Shown piece by piece: positions 52,719 to 63,521 of a stretch of 64,000 bases of DNA (the stretch's first letter is position 1; each line of letters opens with the position of its first letter). The notes beneath the pieces are model-generated. The model saw nothing but the letters and a program-made list of their open reading frames with translations. It had not been told where the DNA came from and searched no databases. The stretch spans positions 1-64,000 of the forward strand of contig MZZL01000380.1 in assembly GCA_002749535.1 (NCBI GenBank), read 5' to 3'. The DNA comes from Apophysomyces variabilis (Eukaryota; Mucoromycota; Mucoromycetes; Mucorales; Mucoraceae). The translations under genes were made by a program, and so were the position numbers.

Positions 52719-53948
52719 TATCTTCCCATCCTACGGTACACAGCAAAACCAAAACCAATGAAAAAAATCTTATTTATTATTGAACGCTTGGAGATGGATC
52801 CAACTTAATTTCCCTCTAAAAATATTAGCTTCTCTTTTCTCTGTCAATATATTTTCTTTTATAATCTATGATAATAGTACTAGCTTTTTTCTTTTTCTCC
52901 ATCAAGGTATAAATATATACAATCCACCTTGTTACACTTCCTTTTAACCAAAACGATCACACAAATACTACTAATAGCAACAGCTGAAATATGAACATTT
53001 ATGGAGTTAACTGCCGATTACTTCATTTTACGAGAAATCTAAAACTTTGCTAGTGCTGTTCTTGGTTCGTCTAATCATTTTGGCATCGACTTCTTCCGCC
53101 CGAGTAGAACAGCGATTGCGGATGGAAATGGTACCCAGTAAGTAAATATATATAGCATTACAATTATGGCGCAATCGCTAGAGCCCAAGTAACAGCGCAA
53201 CCGATTTCTAGGGTATGGTAGGAGTTAGGATTTGATAACAATTGTTTTGCCATAGAAGAGATAACTTTGCTTCACGCTTCAATATGTATTCGTAGATGGT
53301 TTGTAATGGTATTCATGCCTTTAGAGTTTTGATTCTGCTAGTAGGTGTAAGTAGTAAGCACCCCGGAGTCATATAGAACAGCATTTGTCCGTCAGCGCTC
53401 TCTGACCACGCCTGAGTGAAAGAGCAGCCAATTGCCAACTTATCCCTGAAACCTCGGCGTAAAAATAGATAAAAAGCCGCCTTAGTCCCTCTCTGGTCTC
53501 GCAGGAATGATAAGGGATCAAACTTGTTGTTACTTTGGGAAAAATCAATGCTGGTAAGTAGTAGTAGACTACAACTGTAGAGAAAAAGACTTTGCTTTTT
53601 GTATTCTACTGATAAAGACGTCGATCATCTATGACTTCTTACGGTTTCGCAATTGCAACATAAGGTGTACTCTGGTTCTAAATTTAATAGCAAGATATAT
53701 CTGTGATATTGGTTAAATTCTTTTCCCTCCTTCACTTTCACAAGGCTTCTCCTCATCAAATTTGCAGGAATCGAGCTGTTTAGCTGTTGAAAATAACAAT
53801 GGCGATGGCGCAAGTGCGGACCGATTTTGTCCGGGATTTCTCCGCAGCATAGCGCTCTAGCAGAGGACTGCTTTCGGTTTGTCGGGAGGAGATCCAAACC
53901 CAAAAATGCATCATTCATGTGCGTAATGCTCCTTTCTCTCCAATCAAC
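52719..53948. other. Intergenic spacer
   Basis: AT-rich. A minus-strand frame at 53625-53963 overlaps the UFD1 start and has no motif. No repeat or RNA gene was seen. Confidence 0.4.
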
Positions 53949-55325
53949 ATGGTACGTGAACAACCATCATAGCTGTAGGACTCAATCATGTTCCTTCATA
54001 GAACGGTATACCACAAAGCTTTTTTGACGACTTCCACAGCCCTATGGGATTCGTCAATCCCCACCAAGGATTCTCTGAATACTACCGTTGCTATCCGATC
54101 GCGATGATGCAGCAAGGAAATGAAAGAGAGAACGTCAATTATGGAGGAAAAAGTAGTTATTTTTCGGGTACTCCTACTATATCTTACCTTCTATTTTCTT
54201 GCAGTTATCTTGCCGCAGTCTGCGCTAGAGAAACTATGTGCGTTGTCAGATCTACTTTGCTGCTTATTAAGATTAATGTTGATATTATAGCTCAACTTCA
54301 CATTTCTTATCCCATGTTATTTCAGCTGTCAAGTCCACAAGAAAGAACACATACTCATGCTGGTGTACTGGAATTCATTGCAGAAGAGGGTCGTGTTTAT
54401 CTTCCTCAGTGGGTAAGTGAATCTTCTCAATAAGCATTCGGTATACTTAGGCTGTCTATCAGATGATGGAAACCTTGCGTATGGAACCTGGTGGTATGAT
54501 CATAGTGAAAAATACTACCCTTCCACTGGGGTCTTTCGTGAAAATCCAACCACAATCTACCAATTTTCTCGACATCAGCGACCATAGAGCTGTGTTAGTT
54601 CCCTATGCATCACCTGTGAAAAGCTAATATTGCCCAAATTAGTCTGGAAAACGCGCTGCGCAATTTCTCCACTCTCACATTGGGGGATGTTATTCAGATC
54701 AACTACAACGACAAAGTATATGAGATTCAGGTGCTCGATGTAAAACCTAATTTTGAGGATCATTCTGGGATATCTATTGTGGAAACGGATTTAGAGGTAC
54801 TGCTTCCAAGAAACTTTAATGTCGAAAGCTGATAGGTTATATGAGGTTGATTTTGCCCCACCAGTGGGATACGTGGAACCGTCTTCGCGAGTTACGCCTA
54901 CACCATCCATGGTAAGCCCAGGTTATAATGATAATTATTTCCTTACAAACGATATAGAAAAGTCAAATGGTTATCGATGAACCTCAACCCGCTAAAAATG
55001 AATTTGAGGCTTTCCAAGGAAGCGGACGAAGCTTACGAGCAAAAGGGAAGGAGTAAGTTGCATTTAAGGTGCTGACAGTGATTAAGCAGAAGTTAGGACT
55101 GCCAAAATTAACGATGCTACTAACGTTGATATGAACGGGAATGAACCACGGTTAGACGGAAATGATGATGGACCGTTTAATTTGCCGCTCGGCCATTTAT
55201 ACTTTGGATTTCCTGTAATTGCACCCAAGAGTGGCAAAGACGAAGATAATGAAGGACAAAGTCATATTTTCTCTGGTGTGGGACAAACCTTACGAGGCAA
55301 GAAATCTTCAGCTAAAGGGACATAG
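53949..55325 (+). CDS. UFD1: Ufd1, ubiquitin-binding cofactor of Cdc48/p97
   Basis: Nine exons give 327 residues: 53949-53951, 54002-54152, 54205-54237, 54291-54412, 54463-54593, 54643-54796, 54846-54911, 54958-55052, 55097-55325. The Ufd1 double-psi barrel is clear: [73 protein letters not shown]. The C-terminus has two SHP boxes that bind Cdc48 (FQGSGRSLR and FSGVGQTLR) and [11 protein letters not shown]. Known role: with Npl4 and Cdc48, extraction of ubiquitinated proteins (ERAD, chromatin). Exon 1 codes only the initiator ATG followed by GTACGT. One acceptor (54845) is an unusual GAG. Confidence 0.94.
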
Positions 55326-56033
55326 ATATTAACGGTGGTGATTATGGCTTTTGATTACTTTATCCTGCATTCTTACTGATTGATCTTGAAATTATTGTAA
55401 AATCCATTTCTTATGCAGTCCCGTTCTCTTGAATAGATTTTTGTTTGCTCTTTAACCTGTTTCCAACCGCCTTCTTTTATTTTCCTTACTCTACAGTATA
55501 TTACTTTGCTTTTATTTTATGGAAACTCAGTCATTCGCTTTTAACTTTAGGTTTTATTGCCTATAAATAGTATACATGACTTGTGTTTTTTGATGACAGA
55601 ATATCTACCTTGCTTGACAAACAGAACTAGCAGTGTTATATACTGAACAAATAATTATGTTTTAAGATACCTTATCAAAAATGCCATGATAAACACATAA
55701 CAGCATGTGCAAAACTCAGCGCATCCAAGAGGAAGCTCAGTCACACTATTTAGAGATCATCCTTGATATTATTCAAATAACAATTGTTTTTTTAAATTTA
55801 TTATTCTCGATGCAGCTGATATACCTTTACTATCTACTATATAAAAATAAATCTACACAGTGCTCTACTCTTTGGTAGAGCAGTATAAATTTGACTAACA
55901 GAATAAAAAACATGTTAGAAGAAAAGAATGTAACTTATTTGATAAAATATGAAAGAGAAGAAAAGAAAATCAAAACATAATTCCTTAGCATTGCTTTTTC
56001 TCTTTTATTATTTTACTTGATTTCCTCTAAAAC

Positions 56034-56170
56034 TAGGGCTTGAAATGGGCGGGCCTTAACCGGTCAGGTCATATCAGACAGTCAATTTTATGGCCCAGAA
56101 CCCGGCCCACTGAGGCCCGTCTGGCAGACATCTGGTCGGGCTGGGTCAAATTCTGAGCTCTATCTAAAAC
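56034..56170. mobile_element. GC-rich relic resembling a hAT-type transposon end
   Basis: A GC-rich island begins tagggcttgaaatgggcggg and ends near tcgggctgggtcaaattc, in DNA otherwise close to 75% A+T. The starting motif resembles hAT-family termini (CAGGG..T..AA..GGGC). No opposite terminus or transposase is in the window, so this would be a solo end. Confidence 0.3.
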
Positions 56171-57535
56171 ATCTATTTTTTTATAAGTTAGCAAAAAAGA
56201 GAAAACTTAAATTTACCGTAAATAATTAAAGCCAAACAAATATATGAGAAAAGTGTATTTTAATAATGCTAATATGAAATAATGAAAAAGAAACTACTAT
56301 ATTGTTACTAATTTGTACCTGGTCACTATAAGGTTTAAATGTCTGCTCATATACCCTCTTTAGGTACACGCCTTTTAAAAGGAATTTTTGTGTACCTAAA
56401 TATACTTTACTGTGAATACTTGTAGTATTTCCTGTAATTTTGCAAAATTACAGGATTTTTTAACATTTTCAACCACTTTAAAATATATTTTCAATTAGCC
56501 AAATAAAAAATGACACGTGCAGTGCTTATATACTATGACAAGTACAAAAAGAAGGATGGGGGTAGAAATAAATAAAATAGTACCAGACACAAAAGTACAA
56601 CAACAACAAGTGTAAATAATGAATTTGCAAAATATTTGTGTTATATGTAGATAGAAAAAGGGATGGATAGAATCCTTTGAGACTGTTGGATATCTTTATT
56701 TCATTCAACTTGTCTGCCTATTTATAATTATTTGCTCTTATGCGGGATTTGTAATTAGGGAACGTTCTTTTCAGTGATAGGTGTATGATTTAGCTAAGTG
56801 TAATAACTGCAGTAGAGCAGTGTCATCTTGTCTTCATCCTTGGTGATAGATCTCTGATTTAAAGAAGAGGTGCAGTTGGTGTTCCAAACTAGAGAAGTTC
56901 ACTATAAATGGAAACACGTTAATTCTGATCATCCTGTTCATGGAACACAAGTACTAGGAAGTCACACTATGACAGTGATGTATACCACAATATTAACTGT
57001 TCAAACAAAATACAATTGAGGGAAGGTTGGGTTAAGGAAAAGATATAATGAAAGATAGTAGAAGAGAGTAAAAGCAAAATAAAATATATGAAAAGAAGAT
57101 AACAAAAAGGAGTTCACTAAATAAACAATGTCACTTCAAATGATCTTAACAGTAAAGATGAGTTTCTTAGATCCTTTCTCAAAAGCAATCTCAAAAATAC
57201 TCCAAATTCACTGTATTCAGAAAAGATATTTGCAAGTATAATATAGTTCCAGTTCTTAAGTTCCAAAAGGTTTTGCCTAGGAGATTCCTTTTCTTCCTTT
57301 TTTGTGAAAGAGGTCCTTTTTTCCTTTTTTTTTCCTCCCTGGTATCTTTATTTCTTCTAAAACTATTTGACCAAAGAGGAGAATCCACTAGAACTAACTT
57401 AAAATTGAAACCATACAAAATGGAGGTAAACGCTAAGGATATAAGTTAGGAAAAGCATGCGATCACTGGGAAAGAATGGAAGGAAGGATTTAGTCATGTT
57501 TTCCAAGTTACACCAAATGACCATTTACATCCAAG

Positions 57536-57667
57536 GCGGATGTGCGTGTACAAATAATTGATTGTGGTGTACCAACCAGGTCTGTAGGAGTTGTGCACGT
57601 ACAAGGCAGGTGTGCACCAAACCAAGAGCAAAGGTCGTGCACCTAGGCCAACGTGTAGTGTACCTAG
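57536..57667. repeat. Cluster of degenerate GTGYAC palindromic motifs
   Basis: Within 130 bp the motif family gtgtac/gtgcac recurs at least six times at roughly 15-40 bp spacing (cgtgtaca, gtgtacca, gtgcacgtaca, gtgcacca, gtgcaccta, gtgtaccta). It looks like a decayed tandem repeat or an array of palindromic protein sites. Confidence 0.45.
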
Positions 57668-57803
57668 CCTTGTACTTCTTGAAGAGCAAGACAAACTTTT
57701 CCACCATTCTTACTCCCAAAAGCTCCATCTTTTCATTCTTTCCATGTTGCATTTACTCGGGCTTTGAGGCTGAAAAATGTCACACAAGACACGAAAAACG
57801 TGA

Positions 57804-57875
57804 GGGGGGTTAGCACAATGGTAGTGCGTCAGACTCCAGATCTGAAGGTTGGGCGTTCGAGTCGCTCACTCCTCA
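57804..57875 (+). tRNA. tW(CCA): tRNA-Trp (anticodon CCA)
   Basis: Seventy-two bases fold as a cloverleaf. Acceptor GGGGGGT (57804-57810) pairs with ACTCCTC (57868-57874) with two G-U pairs; discriminator A. U8-A9 follow, D-stem GCAC/GTGC, anticodon stem TCAGA/TCTGA with loop CTCCAGA, short variable loop, and T-arm GGGCG-TTCGAGT-CGCTC. The anticodon is CCA. No intron. It is the only tRNA found in the window. Confidence 0.9.
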
Positions 57876-60117
57876 CACTTTTGCTATCAACAATTTTACG
57901 GTAGTACAAAACGCTTTTTTTGTTAAGGACAATAATTTGTTAAGTCAAGATCTGCAATAAATGTTGCTATATAATTTTACAGACAATTGTATAGCTGTAA
58001 GATAAGTTGAGTTGTCCAGCCGGATATTGTCAGTGTCCTTTTTAGCAAAAATTCTCAATGTTTACAGTATATTCTATGGTTGAGAAAGTGTACCATAGAT
58101 TAATCTGGAAAATGCAAAGTCGTTCCTCGTTTAGATCCACTCTAGTTAATCAGGATACTGTTTGTCTAGCACAAAGCTTGCAATAAAGCATATCTCCTTT
58201 GGTGAACGATATGTTCGAGATCCAAATGGCCAAAGCTGGCGAAAACAATCCGTGTTCCAATTTTATTACACCCAAATTAAACGAATGAAGAAAGATTATT
58301 GATATCATGCGAATCCTTTATTGATGCAGGAACAGGAATAACAGAGCCAGAACCGAAATTTCATTGACAAGTTACTCAGTTCGTGTTTACAAAAAGCAGA
58401 TTTCACCAAACGCCGAATACAATATAGTTTCCCCCCTCTAGGTGCATTAAATTGTAAGGGTAGTACTTAAGAATCACTTTTATAGCAGTTAGTCAAGATA
58501 TCTAAAGGTTACTGTAGTGATAACAGTTCGTTACGCGTCTACTGGCTTTGAAATCAGTCGCAATTCCCACAAACGGTGACGCGGTCAGCCCCAACGAATG
58601 TGCTTTTTTTCCTTTTGGTCGGCGATGTTAAACGGAGACCTGTGCGATGGCAGCACAAAAAGTGTTTTACCAAGAATTCTAACGCATGCTTACCGGATCT
58701 TGACCTTTTTCCTAGCAGGATCCCGGAATTAAAAATAGGTCCTGGGCTAAAACTCCGTCTTCGGCAAAGTGGCGCTACACACACTCACCCACCTACAAAC
58801 AGCTGCCCGCAGTGCAGCCGGATCTATAGCTGTTTCCCGCAAAACCTTGTCTTGGAGACATAACATCAGACAAAAATTCATGACTTTCAAATGCGAGGTT
58901 ATTTTTTTACCTTCTTCTTTTTCGTCGCCTTTCCAATAGAGAACTAGATAGTGCCTAGACCAAAAATTGATACCATCAGCCACTCCTTCCTAAAACGGAT
59001 TAAGTGTTCGTGTCAAAATAGCAGCAAGCGTCCTTTTTCTTTTTCCGTTCACGGTACGGCATGAAGCAGCAATAGATGCGATGATTGGCATATTTCGATC
59101 AGCGGTACCAAGATTCATTGGTCTTAGATGAAGATGCCACACTTCATTCCAAGTGTAACATCAACGGCTAACCGCTTTTGGATATGGAAGAGAAGAGCAA
59201 AATTCAAAGCATCGCCGAGTCAGGTCAGGGCACATCTGCCTGGCTTTTTTTTTTCTCTTTGACAGTCTTTCCATTCCTTACGCTCAACTTTCAGTTCACT
59301 AGACAAGGTATCTTTATCAGCGAGTCATTTTCTCTTACACACAAGGTTCTGCATATACAAGCGCAGTTGTTGTCATCACGACGTTGGACAGGTCTGCTGA
59401 TAAAATAAAAAATCAATGCCTATCACTGCCATAATCGGGTCGAACTCCGTCGGTCTGATAAAAATTTCTTGTGGCACAGACGTGGAGGGCGCCATCTGCA
59501 ATCGGTCTTTGAATATGGACGACGTGTCAAGTCGATATCGCCTGTGGGTAGGGAGCACCGCGCTCAGCAACGGCAAATAACTGGGGGGGGGGAGGGAGGG
59601 GAAAAGATATCCGTGTTTTTGAATATGTCAGCATTGTTTGTGAATAAGCATGGTGAATGGGGATGCTGAGAGGTTATGCAGAGTCGAAATGGAGTTTCAA
59701 ACCTTAATGACTTCGGAGGCTACTCATTTAGTCTGTGGCAAATGAATGGCTGACAACTCATTCTATTTCCCTTGTGAGGCGTTCCATCCTACAGAGAGTC
59801 CAACTGTCATATCCAGTACGATACAGGCAATACAAATTACAGATAATAGACTTTCGTAAACGAGATATGATATATAAACGGTAATAGACAGACTTTGGAG
59901 GTTGCTGCAAGTGATGGAATAAAAAGGACTTTGTACTCATGTGGGAAACTTTCAAACTACCGTAAATATCAAGGACGCCGAAATAATATTCCATTTTAAA
60001 TTGATTGGACGGACGGAAGCTCCGGAATCGGGCATCACACTTGTCGTTCCAGCCTAATAAATACGGGTGAATCAACGGTTCCTGTCAAGTTTCTCCCCAT
60101 CTTCTTCTCCCCTTACC
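57876..60117. other. Gene-poor spacer
   Basis: Contains a G-rich stretch (59582-59600) and short frames on both strands (58554-58863, 59178-59408, 59376-59576) without motifs or splice partners. Part of it is the C2-CBM gene promoter. Confidence 0.45.
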
Positions 60118-61251
60118 ATGCTTTACACCAACGAATCTTCTTCTACCTACACTGAATCCTCTACTACCTACACTGTCAATGGTGTGGAAGTTAGCTCTAC
60201 CCACCAGACTTCCTTCCAATGCTCCGAGTCCACCTCGTTGTCCATCACCGTGAACTCTGCTTCCGAGTTGATCAGCAAGGAACTGTTGGGCAAGAACGAT
60301 GCTTTCCTCCAGTGGACTTTGGATATCAATGACTCCAAGTCTTTCCAGAAGACCTTCACCCACAAGAACTCTGGTGACGGTGCCACCTGGAACCAGACCT
60401 TCAACGTGCCCCTTCGTGGTGAGCCCGACCTTTACATCGAAGTCTATGATGAGGGTACCACCAACTCTCTTATTGGTTTTGCTGCTATTCCCATCAACCA
60501 GGTTGTCCATGCTCAGGGTGCTGCCTTGAACGGCTGGTTCGACATCTACACCACTGATAACAAGAAGGCTGGTCAGGTCAACTTGGTACTTGTCGCTCAA
60601 GGTTTCCCCAACTCCCAGCCCGGCTTTGTCCCTACCCAGGTCGTCCGTGGTCAGTCTTATGTCAACGAAATCCACGTCAAGCGTGCCAAGTCCCAGCACA
60701 ACAAGAACATCGGTATTGGTGTTGGTGCTGCTCTTGCTGGCGCTGCTGCCATCGCAGGTGCTGGTTACCTCGGCCACAAGCTTTATGAAGATCATGAGAA
60801 CAAGAAGAAGGAAGAGGAAGAGGAAAACCAGCGTCGTCAGGAGGAACAAGAACGTTTCCAACATGATAAGGAAGAACTGGAGCGACAGAAGGCTGAGTTG
60901 GAGCGTCAGCGTGCTGAAGATGAGGAACGCCGCCGCAGAGAATCTGAACAACAGAGCCATCATCAGCAGGAGGAGAGCCATAAGAAGAAGGACAAGAAGA
61001 AGAAGAAAGAGTGCCGTAAGGATGATGACAGCAGCAGCGGCAGTGGCAGTGATAGCGACAGCGACTGCGAACGCAAGAAGAAGAGCCACCACAAGAAGAG
61101 CAGCTGTGCTGATGACTGGGACCCCGTTGGTACCTACAAGGCCGGTGACAGAGTTACCTACAAGGGACGTACCTACGTCTGCCTCCAAGGCCACACCTCC
61201 AACCCTACCTGGGAACCCACCGTTGCCCCCTCTCTCTGGAGAGCCGAGTAA
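60118..61251 (+). CDS. C2-domain protein with charged coiled coil and C-terminal CBM5/12 chitin-binding module
   Basis: A single exon of 377 residues with strongly biased, C-ending codons, suggesting high expression. Residues about 1-40 are Ser/Thr-rich without a signal peptide. About 40-165 form a C2 domain (SITVNSASELISKELLGKND, TWNQTFNVPLRGEPDLYIEVYDEG, GWFDIYT). Residues about 215-240 are a Gly/Ala helix (GIGVGAALAGAAAIAGAGYL). A Glu/Lys/Arg coiled coil and a Ser/Asp tract follow. The last 45 residues fit a CBM5/12 module (WDPVGTYKAGDRVTYKGRTY, VCLQGHTSNPTWEP, LW). C2 suggests membrane binding and CBM5/12 suggests chitin, so it may link plasma membrane and wall polymer or act with septum material. 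Function unknown. Confidence 0.85.
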   Translation: MLYTNESSSTYTESSTTYTVNGVEVSSTHQTSFQCSESTSLSITVNSASELISKELLGKNDAFLQWTLDINDSKSFQKTFTHKNSGDGATWNQTFNVPLRGEPDLYIEVYDEGTTNSLIGFAAIPINQVVHAQGAALNGWFDIYTTDNKKAGQVNLVLVAQGFPNSQPGFVPTQVVRGQSYVNEIHVKRAKSQHNKNIGIGVGAALAGAAAIAGAGYLGHKLYEDHENKKKEEEEENQRRQEEQERFQHDKEELERQKAELERQRAEDEERRRRESEQQSHHQQEESHKKKDKKKKKECRKDDDSSSGSGSDSDSDCERKKKSHHKKSSCADDWDPVGTYKAGDRVTYKGRTYVCLQGHTSNPTWEPTVAPSLWRAE

Positions 61252-63521
61252 ATTTGTAAATGAACTGTTTCGTCTCTTTCCCATCATCTTTCCCTTTCTT
61301 GGTACATAGCTTATGAAGTAAAACTTTACAGTTTTGTTAAATAAAAAATTTAAATAGCTTGCCGCAAAAAGTCTTCTTTCCTGAAGAGTTTCTTCAAACA
61401 TTGTGAAACTTTCTTACACGATAATGAATATATGCAGATGAATTAGGTGTCGTGAAGTTAGTAAAGTACATGGGTCGTTTATTAGTCTGATGACGGCACC
61501 CGTCTATGCGCACTAGTAATCCGCACCAGACATGTCTTTAGCTTTTACAAAAATGACGTAGTACAACGCTCTGACGCAGTAGGTTACTCTAAGTCGCGCC
61601 AGTTTCATAATCTCAATACACATATACAGGAACGCACTTCTTCCATTCATAACAATAACGTACAGCAATATAATATGTCGCGATACAATCCAATATTTAT
61701 TAAAGCAATTGACTGCTATCAGTGCCAGTCATGGAGTACTTTTGTTTGTCAGACTTGTCATCAACAAAACAGAGAACTTTAGGCTCCAAAGCAATCACCG
61801 AAAGAATTAGCTTCTCTAGCAATTCTTTGCTTCGGCACCTCCTCTTCACCACGCAGAATAACAGGTATCTGCTTTTTGGTTGTATATCATACATGGTACT
61901 GATTTTTGTAGACAAAGCCAGCGATATGATGGCCTGATATGCTTGGTTAAGCCAAAGCAGCTTTTATCGTTTGTCGGTCGTTGACATTCACAATAAATAA
62001 ATTGGTTATCGAAAGAGCTATCGAAAGATGAATAAAAAGCACACCTTGCGGGATTTCCGAACTTTGAATATTTCCGACCCCTCTCATTAATTACTCGTGT
62101 GGACAATACGTCTACCAAGACGGCCACTCATAGTAAAGCCCAATCCAACTGTCTGAGAGCAGGAAAATGAAACATTAATATCAGATAATTGTCACATGTG
62201 CCAATAACAAAAAGAAATGTCAGATACTGTATTTATACGATCCCACAAACGGACGTAACTAACGAGAAGAAGAAGCTTTTCAGGGGTTAGTGCTTCCAAT
62301 GGGGAACAGGCTATCTGTCAGATTGTAGCCGAAGCAGCTCAATCCCTCCTTAAAGAACAGCAATCTCAAACTCGAACGTAACGCTAGTTAAGGTACCCGT
62401 GCTCTGAAGATACGACGCAAATAGAGTGTGTATATTCCATAGCATCTGTCATCTCCTAACAGTCTATGGTGCAGTATATTCCTGGACTGATGTCTCTCTA
62501 GATCTTTCAGTTAAGACAACCTGAGGGGTGCTCTCTAGGTAATGCAAATTATTTGCCGTATCAACAGCAGCTAATGAGGGAACAAATCCCTATATCTCTT
62601 TTATCTCAATGCCCACTTTGATTAAATGTCCGTGACGTGAACCTCACTAAAACCATCACACCGTCTGTCTGAAAACCATGATCAAATTCTGCTTTCGGAA
62701 ACTGGTCATTGTTTTTCTCTACTAGTAATCATTAAAAAGAAAATTCCTATCGAATACACATGCATATGATGAAGGTCAAGCCTTGTATATACCGCCGTCG
62801 AGGCATGGCACGGTATGCTCTCAGAGTCGTCGACGGTAAAGATCAGTTTTGTGTTGGTTTTCGAAGCTCTAAGCTGTCTAACGGTATATACCGGGTTATG
62901 GAATTACGCATATGCCTATAGCAGCATCTGCGCTTTGAGGTGGTTTCACCCATCCTGAGACAAAGAAAAAGCTGTGTCTTCAGATATAATCAAAAGATTT
63001 TAAACGGACAGCCTGTATGATCGTTTGGCACAGCTTCTTCGTCCATGTCTCTCAGATTTCATACGCGTTTTGCCGTGCTTGTGCCATTTATTTGACGGCA
63101 TTGTTGACAAACGAGGCTAGGATACCCACTTGCTATGAAAGGACTCGGTCAGAGAAACACCGCACTTATGCAGTGTGAGGATAGCACCACAACAGAATCG
63201 GACAGTTTCTTTCGACAACTAGGGTGTTTGCAAGTTAGCTCGTTAAAAGGCCAACATAGACATCTTTCGAAAATAGGATGAATCAAGCAAACATAAACAA
63301 ATGTTAAAGATCGATTTGACATTTTATTTTAATATTTTCGTGGCGAACCTTTCCTGGAAGGCGTGAATCTATTATGTTTGATATTGTTTGTTATACAAAC
63401 CATGACAGGAAGAAATAGAGTAAGTGTTACAGCGAAGCGTCTTTTATCATTTACAGTGGGATGAATGAAAAATATACAAAAAAAAGCGGAAGAAAAGGAG
63501 GAATTTGTCTTGGTTTTTATT
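61252..63521. other. Intergenic spacer
   Basis: No coding exon or RNA gene was recognised. Short inverted pairs occur around 62785-62895 (tatataccg/cggtatata and ccgtcga/tcgacgg). Confidence 0.45.

Larger units (their letters stand above)
55326..57803. other. Very AT-rich gene-poor region
   Basis: No coding exons were found. It holds a GC-rich island (56034-56170) and short GTGCAC-type repeats (57536-57667), listed separately. Confidence 0.5.

Noticed and set aside
53625..53963. A 112-codon minus-strand frame before UFD1
   Set aside because: No motif and it overlaps the UFD1 start exon. Treated as chance.
58554..59576. Several 60-95 codon frames on both strands
   Set aside because: None shows family motifs or phase-compatible introns.
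60085..61401. A 438-codon open frame on the minus strand opposite the C2-CBM gene
   Set aside because: Its translation is hydrophobic low-complexity sequence explained by strong codon bias of the plus-strand gene, which has clear C2 and CBM motifs. No start context or splice evidence supports it.
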